From contig CAYXZO010000009.1 in NCBI GenBank assembly GCA_964469505.1, forward strand, positions 1 through 54,427: 54,427 nt of DNA, given 5' to 3'. Position 1 is the first letter of the stretch; every line of letters starts with the position of its first letter. Shown piece after piece: positions 1-7,529 of this stretch. Under the pieces are notes generated by a model. The model saw nothing but the letters and a program-made list of their open reading frames with translations, searched no databases and was not told the DNA's origin. The translations under genes were made by a program, and so were the position numbers. The stretch is from CAYXZO01 sp964469505. GTDB lineage: Bacteria > Fidelibacterota > UBA8477 > JABMPR01.

Positions 1-1155
1 TCCCGTTTTTTACGGGACATGATAGCCATTCCCAGTGAGAGCACCCAGGAAGAACCATTGATTCAGCGCATCAAGGAAGAGATGGAAAATTGCGGCTTCG
101 ATAAGGTGGAAATCGACGGCATGGGCAATATCCTGGGTATTATCGGCCATGGCAAACACTTGATAGCCATGGATGCCCACATCGACACCGTGGGAGTAGG
201 TGCCCCGGAGCTATGGGAAGTAGATCCCTTCGAGGGTTATGAAGATGATGAAATCATTATAGGTCGTGGAGCTTCCGATCAGGAAGGGGGCATGGCGGCA
301 CTAGTCTATGCCGGCAAACTCATCAAAGAATTGGGGTTGGAAGACGATTACCAGCTAGTTATCACCGGTACGGTTCAAGAAGAAGACTGTGACGGTCTGT
401 GCTGGCAATACCTGGTGGAAAAAAGAGGATTGCGCCCGGGAGTAGTAGTGTTGACCGAGCCAACTGCCTGCCGGATATACCGGGGACACCGGGGCCGAAT
501 GGAAATTAAAGTTACGACCCACGGCTTGAGCGCTCATGGTTCGGCTCCTGAGCGAGGTGAAAATGCAATCTATAAGATGGCTCCCATACTCCAGGATCTG
601 GAGCGGCTAAACGGGCGGTTGAAGAGTCATACGTTTTTAGGTAAGGGCAGCCTTACCGTTTCCGAGATTTTTTATTCCTCCCCATCCCGATGTGCCGTGG
701 CGGATGGCTGTTCAATCTCCATCGATCGGCGGTTAACCCTGGGGGAGACAAAGGAAAGCGCCCTGGAAGAGATTCGCAATCTACCCTCCGTCAAACAAAT
801 GGGGGCCGAAGTAAGCCTTTACCACTATGAAAGACCTTCATACACTGGTCTAGTTTTCCCCAGCGAAGCTTATTTCCCTACCTGGCTGATACCTGAAGAC
901 CACCCGGCCACTAAAGCGGCGGAGGCGACCTTTAAGCAACTTTTCCAGCGGGAGCCGGTGGTTGATAAATGGACCTTCTCAACCAACGGCGTGAGTATCA
1001 TGGGACGTTACGGCATACCATGCGTTGGCTTTGGTCCCGGTCACGAAGAAGAAGCTCACGCGCCCAATGAGAAAACCTGGAAGGACGAACTGGTCCAGGC
1101 CATAGCCTTCTATGCGGCCTTTCCATTGCATTACCTGGCCACTGTCAAGGATTAA
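1..1155 (+). CDS. M20-family metallopeptidase, YgeY-like (5' truncated by the window edge)
   Basis: The protein is a zinc-dependent M20 amidohydrolase/peptidase of the ArgE/DapE/YgeY group. The reading frame stays open to base 1, and the residues before the first ATG at 19 (SRFLRD) fit the family's N-terminus, so the real start lies upstream of the window. Metal-site motifs are present: DAHIDTV (near residues 51-57 counted from the ATG), GRGASDQEGG with the bridging aspartate, EEDCDG with the catalytic glutamate pair, and a TEPT motif. The C-terminal part has the conserved histidine region GFGPGHEEEAHAPNE. At about 380 residues it is close to full length. Related YgeY proteins are hydrolases of unsettled substrate linked to purine or carbamoyl compounds; the substrate here is unknown. 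Six bases separate it from the next plus-strand gene, so the two are probably co-transcribed. Confidence 0.85.
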   Translation, partial: SRFLRDMIAIPSESTQEEPLIQRIKEEMENCGFDKVEIDGMGNILGIIGHGKHLIAMDAHIDTVGVGAPELWEVDPFEGYEDDEIIIGRGASDQEGGMAALVYAGKLIKELGLEDDYQLVITGTVQEEDCDGLCWQYLVEKRGLRPGVVVLTEPTACRIYRGHRGRMEIKVTTHGLSAHGSAPERGENAIYKMAPILQDLERLNGRLKSHTFLGKGSLTVSEIFYSSPSRCAVADGCSISIDRRLTLGETKESALEEIRNLPSVKQMGAEVSLYHYERPSYTGLVFPSEAYFPTWLIPEDHPATKAAEATFKQLFQREPVVDKWTFSTNGVSIMGRYGIPCVGFGPGHEEEAHAPNEKTWKDELVQAIAFYAAFPLHYLATVKD

Positions 1156-1161
1156 AAAGTA

Positions 1162-2085
1162 TTGAAAAGTAAACTGGTCTCCGCCCTGAGCCGACTGGGG
1201 AGGATAAGTAGTCTAGTTCTGGTTGCGGGTCTGATTCAATGTGCCCGCACTGTAGCGCCTCCTACTGGAGATCAAAACCCGTATGTGCCTGATACCACCA
1301 AACTGAACTTGATTACCTGGAACTTGAGAACCTTTCCCCTGGCGGGTAATGCCACAATACGTCGGGTCCAACGCATCATGGACTCACTCCAAGCGGATGT
1401 ATACGGTCTTGAAGAGATCCAGGACACCGCTGCTTTGCGACAAATAGTCGACAATCTACCAAACTATGAAATGACCATCGATCAAGCCGCCAACTATCTT
1501 TATCTCGCCGTGGTTTACCGTACTGACCGGCTTGAGCTGCTTCAGGCACGGGCCATATTAACTGACCATAGCTATGAATTTGCTTCCCGTCCGCCGCTTA
1601 AGACTACCTTTCGGTTACGTTCGGACAGCTTGGACTACACTTTCAGCGTTATCACGGTGCACCTGAAGTGCTGCGGGGGAACCGATAACATCCAGCGGCG
1701 TCGGGCGGCCTGCGAATATCTGCATTCATACCTACGGCAACAAATCCAGACCACTTCCGATACTAACGTGGTGGTTCTGGGTGATTGGAACGACGACTTT
1801 GCTGATCCGGACAGTTCCGGTTGGGAAAGTTTTGCTCCATTTTTAACGGACAGCTTGAACTTCCGTTTTGTTACCTGGGAGCTGGCTTTCTCTGCCTCCG
1901 ACCGCTACGATTCCTATCCCGGTTGGCCTAGTTTTCTGGATCATATCCTGATTAGCAGAGCCCTTTTCGATGAAAACCAGACTGCCACTATCTCTACTTT
2001 GCTGCTGGACAATATTTATCCCGATTACAACCAGGTGCTTTCCGATCATCGACCGGTGAGCTATCGGTTTCGACCGATACCGTAA
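1162..2085 (+). CDS. Secreted endonuclease/exonuclease/phosphatase-family lipoprotein
   Basis: This 307-residue protein has an N-terminal signal sequence ending in a lipobox (LVAGLIQC, Cys near residue 27), so it is likely a lipid-anchored envelope protein. The rest matches the endonuclease/exonuclease/phosphatase (EEP, DNase I-like) fold: WNLRTFP near residue 52, LEEIQD with the metal-binding Glu, VITVHLKCCGG with the catalytic His, VLGDWND, and SDHRPV near the C-terminus. Family members cleave phosphodiester bonds in nucleic acids or lipids using Mg2+; which substrate applies here is not visible. The start is a TTG just after the preceding stop, with only a weak purine-rich ribosome site. 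It ends 14 bases from a convergent minus-strand gene. Confidence 0.8.
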   Translation: MKSKLVSALSRLGRISSLVLVAGLIQCARTVAPPTGDQNPYVPDTTKLNLITWNLRTFPLAGNATIRRVQRIMDSLQADVYGLEEIQDTAALRQIVDNLPNYEMTIDQAANYLYLAVVYRTDRLELLQARAILTDHSYEFASRPPLKTTFRLRSDSLDYTFSVITVHLKCCGGTDNIQRRRAACEYLHSYLRQQIQTTSDTNVVVLGDWNDDFADPDSSGWESFAPFLTDSLNFRFVTWELAFSASDRYDSYPGWPSFLDHILISRALFDENQTATISTLLLDNIYPDYNQVLSDHRPVSYRFRPIP

Positions 2086-2099
2086 ATTCTTAGATAAAA

Positions 2100-2570
2100 T
2101 TATCGCCGTAGAGTGGCGATTAAGCGCCGGGGATGGATCAGCAAAGCCAAAGCTTCCCGAATATCTCGGCAAAGCACATCTGCCGCAGTTGCGGTTATCT
2201 GTGCCAGCCCTTCCCGCTCCATAACGGCAATCCCCAATTCAGCCGTCGCCAGCATTTCTCGGTCATTGGCGCCGTTTCCAATGGCCACTACGTTGGCGGC
2301 CCCCAATTTGTTCACCAATTCGGCTTTGGCAGCGGTTTGATTTTCGGCGGGGAGAACCGTCAGTTGCAAAGGTAAATTCCGTAAAGCGTTAGCGGCCGTA
2401 CCGAAGGTATCGGCAGTTACAACCTGGATTTCCAATTGATTAGCCAGGCAACGCAAGTCATCTGCCACACCAGTTCTGAGTTGACCTTCCTCGGCTAACG
2501 TACCGTTATAATCCAGGACCAGATATCGTAGCTCTAGCTTACGGTAGCCGGGAATATCAATGACTAACAC
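2100..2570 (-). CDS. Small HAD-superfamily protein, soluble P-type-ATPase-like
   Basis: This 156-residue protein belongs to the HAD superfamily. Motif I reads LDYNGTLAEEG, so the second acidic residue of the usual DxD is Asn. This DxN form is typical of the small soluble proteins related to P-type ATPase phosphorylation domains (COG4087). GNGANDREML near the C-terminus is motif IV. I chose the GTG at 2570 because a longer frame would extend deep into the upstream peptidase gene, while GTG 2570 falls 7 bases after that gene's stop and leaves an N-terminus that begins just before the core. DxN proteins can form an aspartyl phosphate but often hydrolyse it poorly, so a regulatory role is possible (inference). 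It is the last gene of a three-gene minus-strand unit. Confidence 0.7.
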   Translation of the reverse strand: MLVIDIPGYRKLELRYLVLDYNGTLAEEGQLRTGVADDLRCLANQLEIQVVTADTFGTAANALRNLPLQLTVLPAENQTAAKAELVNKLGAANVVAIGNGANDREMLATAELGIAVMEREGLAQITATAADVLCRDIREALALLIHPRRLIATLRR

Positions 2571-2577
2571 AGTAGCT

Positions 2578-4917
2578 TTACCGCCACGGCAACAACCGGG
2601 AGCGCCCCAGACCTTCGATACCGAATACCGCTCCCGGCACAAATTCTCCCGGGAAAGCGACTTTAAGGGCAGTCGAACTCTCACCGGCCTGAAGTTGAAT
2701 GGGGTCTGAATCGATTTTGCCCAGTAGTTCGCCCGAGGGTACCCCCTCTGGCTTTACTCTGCGTTGCCCCCTTGTGAGATAGATGTCCTGAGCTTGCAAC
2801 GCCAGTGGTCGGTGACTGTCTCGCCCATCCAGAACAAAGCTGATAACGGTGAATAATGAATCTCCTCGATTAAGGAATTTTACTCCCGATTGGAGATCCA
2901 GCACCCTAAAGCGCCAGTCCCGGCCCACCCATTCTCCATAATGGGCTGGGGTTCCCCTTTTCAGCCAACGGTTGAACCAATCTAGTTCGCGATAAAAAAG
3001 ATCCACCCGATGACCTGGTTCGGAAATTCCGTGCCCTTCGCGAGGATATTCTACAAACGCCACGGGTGTTCCCAGGGTCTTGAGGGCTCGATATAGTTCC
3101 CGGGAATTGGAAGGGAAGGTGTTGTTATCGTCGCTGCCATGGATGATCAGGGTGGGGGTTTTGATCTGATCCACAAAGCTGGCCGGTGACATGCGGCGGT
3201 ACAAATCGGGCCTTTGCCAATAGGTTACCCCCAGATAATCCAATTCCCATTGGGCGTAATCGGAATTGCTAAAATCGGTCATCAGGCTGAAAATGCCGTA
3301 AGCACTTACCGCGGCTTTAAATCGCTGGGTGTGGCTTATAATCCAGTTGGTCATATAGCCGCCGTAGCTGCCACCCATTACTACCAGGCTTTCAGGAGCC
3401 GCTAGCCGCCGCTGTAGTACTTCTGTTACCCCAGCCATGATGTCCTGGTAATCGCCCCCTCCCAGATCACGATAATTGGCCACCTGAAAATTCGCCGAGT
3501 AGCCCTCACTGCCGCGATAGTTGGGGGCTAGAATGGTGAAACCTTCGGCAGCGAAAGCTTGAAAATTACCCCACTGTTGCAGGGCGATGTCGACTCGACC
3601 AGCAGGGCCTCCGTGAATCCAAAGCAGCAAAGGACCAGGGCGGGCCGGTTTTTGGGCCGGGTGGACCAGCAGACCCTCTATGCGGAACCGTCCGTCGCGA
3701 CTAGGCCAGGAAATGATCTCCTGCCGGGCTAACTGATAGGACCGTAAGCTATCGCTGAAATTAGTGAGTGCTTGGGGAGGTCGCCCCCAATGATGAAAGA
3801 AAACGATCTCACCGAGGGTAACGGCCGTTTCTTTCACGGCCGCGGCCTGTCGACCCCATCGGTTGAAAGCGAAGCGATGGAAATAAGCGGCCCCAGCGGT
3901 CAACGCCTGAGTTTTTCCCGACAGATCCGTGGCAAACAGGTGGTTGGTCAAGCCCAGGGCGGCGGTGAAGTAGATGGTATCACTGGTTGGCCACCAGAAA
4001 TCACCAATCGTCCGGTCAAAGGTGGCCGTTAGACGTCGGTGTCCCTTACCAGTGAGGCTTATCAGATCAATTTCGGTCTGCGAAAAAGGTTTTTGGGGAC
4101 TGTTCAGAGCCAGGTAAGCTATCCATTTACCGTCGGGAGAGCAACGGGGGTGAGATTCGGCGCCGGGAAAGCTGGTCAGTCGGCGTGGTTGAGGATTATT
4201 ACCGAACTCCAAGTAAAAAAGGTCTTCTTCCACCCAATCGTTGGGATCGCCCGTATAATTAGTGACGTAGACTAAGCCTTGTCCCGTGGGGGAAATCTGA
4301 AACTCCTGAATGCCCGGGTCGCCGCGATAAATAAGCTGCCCTTTGTCGGCAGGCAATTCCAGCCGGTAGAAAATACGTTTCGGGTATGGTCTAGTGTGAA
4401 CCTGAGCGTCAAGCCCTTCGGCTTTGTGTTCTTCCTGCCATTGTTTAACTGCGGGGGGAGCTTTCTCACTACCCAGCAGGATCAGCCCCCGGCTCGTGGG
4501 CAGCCACTGGAAATCCTCCCAATCTTTATCCGGCAAGCTTAATGGTCGCGCTTCACCACCGTTGGCTGGGAGAATCCAAACGCGAGTTTGTTTCTTGCTT
4601 GTTTCGTCTTCCCGATCGGAGAAAAAGGCTACATACCGCCCATCAGGAGAAATCCGCGGATGCCATTCATTGCCGGAGCTGTAGGTAAACTGCTGGGGAT
4701 GCTTTTCCTGCGTATCCACTTTCCACAGATGTCGTCGATACCGGTTACTCTCAAAGTCGGTGGTACGAAGGGTATATATGATCCATTTCCCGTCCGGTGC
4801 CAGCTGAACTTCCCGGATACTGGGGAAGCTGACCAGTGTTTGGATTGTTATGAGGCGTTTATCGGAACTCCAAACAAGGCTCAGGCAGCACAGGAGCCCA
4901 ATTCCGATGCGTTTCAC
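2578..4917 (-). CDS. S9-family prolyl oligopeptidase-like serine peptidase with C-terminal extension
   Basis: This 779-residue protein has a short signal-like N-terminus (KRIGIGLLCCLSLVW), then a TolB/WD-like beta-propeller (about residues 25-390) with repeated SPDGK/SPDGR blades. The alpha/beta-hydrolase domain follows, with HGGP at the oxyanion loop, nucleophile Ser517 in GGSYGG, acid Asp597 in HGSDD and His629 in EGHG. About 120 residues follow the catalytic core and form an extra beta-rich domain that ordinary S9 peptidases lack. The start is GTG 4917: a CGGAG motif lies about 8 bases upstream and the start overlaps the previous gene's TGA (GTGA), a sign of translational coupling. It probably degrades peptides in the periplasm or outside the cell. 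Confidence 0.88.
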   Translation of the reverse strand: MKRIGIGLLCCLSLVWSSDKRLITIQTLVSFPSIREVQLAPDGKWIIYTLRTTDFESNRYRRHLWKVDTQEKHPQQFTYSSGNEWHPRISPDGRYVAFFSDREDETSKKQTRVWILPANGGEARPLSLPDKDWEDFQWLPTSRGLILLGSEKAPPAVKQWQEEHKAEGLDAQVHTRPYPKRIFYRLELPADKGQLIYRGDPGIQEFQISPTGQGLVYVTNYTGDPNDWVEEDLFYLEFGNNPQPRRLTSFPGAESHPRCSPDGKWIAYLALNSPQKPFSQTEIDLISLTGKGHRRLTATFDRTIGDFWWPTSDTIYFTAALGLTNHLFATDLSGKTQALTAGAAYFHRFAFNRWGRQAAAVKETAVTLGEIVFFHHWGRPPQALTNFSDSLRSYQLARQEIISWPSRDGRFRIEGLLVHPAQKPARPGPLLLWIHGGPAGRVDIALQQWGNFQAFAAEGFTILAPNYRGSEGYSANFQVANYRDLGGGDYQDIMAGVTEVLQRRLAAPESLVVMGGSYGGYMTNWIISHTQRFKAAVSAYGIFSLMTDFSNSDYAQWELDYLGVTYWQRPDLYRRMSPASFVDQIKTPTLIIHGSDDNNTFPSNSRELYRALKTLGTPVAFVEYPREGHGISEPGHRVDLFYRELDWFNRWLKRGTPAHYGEWVGRDWRFRVLDLQSGVKFLNRGDSLFTVISFVLDGRDSHRPLALQAQDIYLTRGQRRVKPEGVPSGELLGKIDSDPIQLQAGESSTALKVAFPGEFVPGAVFGIEGLGRSRLLPWR

Positions 4918-5930
4918 GGAAAGAAACTCCGCAGGCTGTAAGCGTAACTGAGACCGAATATGGTCGAGCCGGAAAGCGATTTTATGGGGTAACTTAATTG
5001 AATGGTCAGCTTGCGATAAACCACCAGGCAACCCTCCAAGAAGATCTCTACAGGAGACTCCGGCTGGTTGATTATGCGCAACCAAAGGTCATGCTTAGGT
5101 CCCACATGCCCAAACCGAATGAGCACGTGGTCCTCTCGGGACCAATTTCCAGCCAGGAAAAAGGTGCCAAGTTTGGATTGATAGTTGAGCCAAATCTGGG
5201 CCAGGAACAGGTAGTAGTTCCCCAGCATGATGGAAGAGGAATCGACGGCTACCCGGGAAAAGTTTAGCTCTATTGCTCCCAGTTTGGGCCACTGAATGGT
5301 GGCCTGTGGTTTGAATTTCGCATTGTGTGCGATCTGACCCCCGAATGCCAGGTAAGGCCAGAGGTGCCAACGCCAAAGCCCGCTCCATGTCTGGCGTCCG
5401 GCGCCTTGCAATTCAAAAACCGACCCGGCATTCAAAGCTACAATATATTCCGGAACGGATTTTAAAGAGCTCCCGTGAACTCCAATTGTTAGGGCGCCCC
5501 TACGCTGGAAGAGGTACCATTGAGTACTGTCAGGTTCATCCAAAGGAACCTGTCCCAGGAGGTGCCACCCTCCGGAGAAGTTAGCCCCTAGCCAGGCGCC
5601 GGATTCCAGGCGGGAAATTTCATCGCGTTTCCAGTTAAAGTATGGATCACCGGTCACACTACTAGCCCCGACAGGCCAATTGATCAACGGGTGTCCTGTA
5701 AGGGGAATGAAAGTTGCTCCATGGTAGGCCGGTACGAAGTTGTCGTCCAGGGAGAAGGGGATGTTATTTTGTTCCAAACGAGCTGCTTGCCACTGGTCCA
5801 ACCGTAGCTGGCCGGGGCGAATCAGGAAGGGAATAAGTTCCTGACCTGGAAGTGAAGTTATGGAGATTATCATAAGTAAAAAACACCCTGCTAAAGCTTT
5901 TACATACCGCCTTGGTCCAATTATCGACAT
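4914..5930 (-). CDS. Predicted outer-membrane or exported protein, unknown function
   Basis: I do not recognise a named family. The 338-residue product starts with a clear signal peptide (ALAGCFLLMIISITSLPGQE). The mature part is rich in Trp, Tyr and Phe with alternating hydrophobic stretches, many of the form xWxYxxxG, which is typical of outer-membrane beta-barrels, and it ends in an aromatic residue (SLRSFFP), as many barrel proteins do. It resembles the general layout of capsule-assembly Wzi-type or other small barrels, but no diagnostic motif is visible. It is the first gene of a minus-strand unit, with its stop overlapping the S9 peptidase start by four bases. This suggests a shared envelope role. 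The opposite side is divergent from the LOG gene across about 150 bases. Confidence 0.6.
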   Translation of the reverse strand: MSIIGPRRYVKALAGCFLLMIISITSLPGQELIPFLIRPGQLRLDQWQAARLEQNNIPFSLDDNFVPAYHGATFIPLTGHPLINWPVGASSVTGDPYFNWKRDEISRLESGAWLGANFSGGWHLLGQVPLDEPDSTQWYLFQRRGALTIGVHGSSLKSVPEYIVALNAGSVFELQGAGRQTWSGLWRWHLWPYLAFGGQIAHNAKFKPQATIQWPKLGAIELNFSRVAVDSSSIMLGNYYLFLAQIWLNYQSKLGTFFLAGNWSREDHVLIRFGHVGPKHDLWLRIINQPESPVEIFLEGCLVVYRKLTIQLSYPIKSLSGSTIFGLSYAYSLRSFFP

Positions 5931-6083
5931 AGGGTTGATTATACCCCATCAAATGAAAAAGAACAAATCTTAGACAGAAAAGGTTGTAGATCTTAAGTCC
6001 AATCTGCGTTTCAATTTGTGCGGTTTTTTAGCGGTGGCGATTAATTTTGTTCTTTTGGGGGGCTATTTAAGAAAGGAGAGTAA

Positions 6084-6872
6084 ATGAGCAAAAGGGTCCA
6101 CAAATTTTACGACAATCACGAACTAATCCACAGTCCGGATGGACGCATTTTAAGGATTTTAGCGGAGTACATTGGGCCACAAAAGATATTCAAAGAAAAC
6201 AACGTACAGGATACGGTAGTGTTTTTCGGTAGTGCTCGTATTAAACCGCAGCACGAAGCGGAAAAGGCGTATGAAATTGCAGTGCAAAATAATGCCCCGG
6301 ATATAGATGAGAAACGGCGGGACCTGGAAATGTCCCGCTATTATGAAGCTGCAAGGGAGTTAGCTGCCAAACTTACTGCCTGGTCGAAAAGTTTAAAAAA
6401 CGGGAAGAGACGTTTTATTATCACTACCGGAGGTGGACCAGGGATAATGGAAGCCGCTAATCGAGGGGCTTCCGAGGCCGGGGGCCTCACGGTGGGACTG
6501 AACATATCGTTGCCTTTTGAGCAGAGTGGTAATCCCTATATCAGTCGGCATTTGGAGATGGAGTTTCACTATTTCTTTATGCGTAAATACTGGTTTATGT
6601 ACCTGGCCAAAGCCTTGGTTGTTTTCCCGGGTGGGTTTGGGACTTTGGATGAGTTATTTGAAACTTTGACGTTAATTCAAACGGGTAAAGTTCATAAAGA
6701 CTTGAGTATTGTCATGTTTGGTAAGACATTCTGGGAAAGACTAATCAAATGGGAGGTAATGGTTGAAAGTGGCACCATCAATAGAGAAGACTTGGATTTA
6801 ATTTATTTAACTGATGATGTTGAAGAGGCTTACCAGTTTCTGGTTAAGCGATTAAGCGCGGCGTATTTGTAA
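6084..6872 (+). CDS. LOG-family protein (TIGR00730-like, predicted nucleoside 5'-monophosphate phosphoribohydrolase)
   Basis: This 262-residue protein carries both LOG (LONELY GUY) signatures: GGGPGIMEA at residues 116-124 and PGGFGTLDE at 182-190, with the FFMRKYW stretch before the second. LOG enzymes remove ribose 5-phosphate from nucleoside monophosphates; in plants this activates cytokinins, while in bacteria the role is probably nucleotide turnover. The N-terminal 40 residues are an extension over the minimal LOG core. A strong ribosome site (GAAAGGAGAG) precedes the ATG by about 4 bases. It is followed 64 bases later by an HD-domain gene on the same strand; both are nucleotide-related, so they may be transcribed together. 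Confidence 0.85.
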   Translation: MSKRVHKFYDNHELIHSPDGRILRILAEYIGPQKIFKENNVQDTVVFFGSARIKPQHEAEKAYEIAVQNNAPDIDEKRRDLEMSRYYEAARELAAKLTAWSKSLKNGKRRFIITTGGGPGIMEAANRGASEAGGLTVGLNISLPFEQSGNPYISRHLEMEFHYFFMRKYWFMYLAKALVVFPGGFGTLDELFETLTLIQTGKVHKDLSIVMFGKTFWERLIKWEVMVESGTINREDLDLIYLTDDVEEAYQFLVKRLSAAYL

Positions 6873-6936
6873 AACTTCGAAGCTTACAAATACGGTGGAA
6901 GTATTTACGGATTAAAACTAGGAAAGGATGAGGAGT

Positions 6937-7515
6937 ATGCTTGATCGTAGTAGCGCCTGGGGGCTTCTTTGCGAATATACTAAGTCCGAATCTTTGCGCC
7001 GTCACGCTTTAGGTGTGGAGCAAGCCATGCGCAAGCTGGCTGAGAAGTATGGAGCTGATCCAGAGGAATGGGGGATCACTGGACTTTTGCATGATTTCGA
7101 CTATGAACAATACCCCACTGAAGAAGAACATCCCTACCGAGGAGCTGAGATACTTAGATCCAAGGGATATCCTGAAGATATTATCACTGCAATATTAGGT
7201 CATGCGGATTATACGGGAGTGTCCCGTGACTCTCTGATGGCGAAAGCTCTGTTTTCTGTGGACGAACTGGTGGGGTTTATTTTTGCTGTTACATACGTAC
7301 GGCCTTCCAAATCAATCTTTGAGGTAACTCCCAAAAGCGTGAAGAAAAAACTTAAACAAAAAGGGTTTGCAGCGGGGGTCAGCCGAGAAGACATTCATAA
7401 AGGAATTGAAGAATTGGGAGTGGACCTGACTGAGCACATTCAGTTTGTCATTGATGCATTAAAGGAAAAGGCTGAAGAACTGGGGCTAGCCGGGACCTAT
7501 AGTAGTGAAGGTTAA
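6937..7515 (+). CDS. HD-domain (HDIG-type) phosphohydrolase
   Basis: The 192-residue protein is a single HD domain, a metal-dependent phosphohydrolase fold. Likely ligands are His23 (RRHALGVE), the His52-Asp53 pair in GLLHDFDYE, His65 (EEEHPYRG) and His89-Asp91 (ILGHADYTG). The Lys/Glu-rich helical C-terminus is common in this small group, which is usually annotated only as HDIG domain-containing. An alternative ATG lies three codons upstream at 6928. I prefer 6937 because AAAGGA then sits about 8 bases upstream, while the earlier ATG would directly abut it. The substrate is unknown. It lies between the LOG gene and the FN3-SUMF1 gene on the same strand. Confidence 0.8.
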   Translation: MLDRSSAWGLLCEYTKSESLRRHALGVEQAMRKLAEKYGADPEEWGITGLLHDFDYEQYPTEEEHPYRGAEILRSKGYPEDIITAILGHADYTGVSRDSLMAKALFSVDELVGFIFAVTYVRPSKSIFEVTPKSVKKKLKQKGFAAGVSREDIHKGIEELGVDLTEHIQFVIDALKEKAEELGLAGTYSSEG

Positions 7516-7529
7516 CCCGTTGATAAGTC

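Noticed and set aside
2571..2684. A longer N-terminus for the HAD protein overlapping the S9 gene
   Set aside because: The added residues (RLPLKSLSRENLCRERYS) are antisense-like, basic and without conserved features, while GTG 2570 gives a normal core start.
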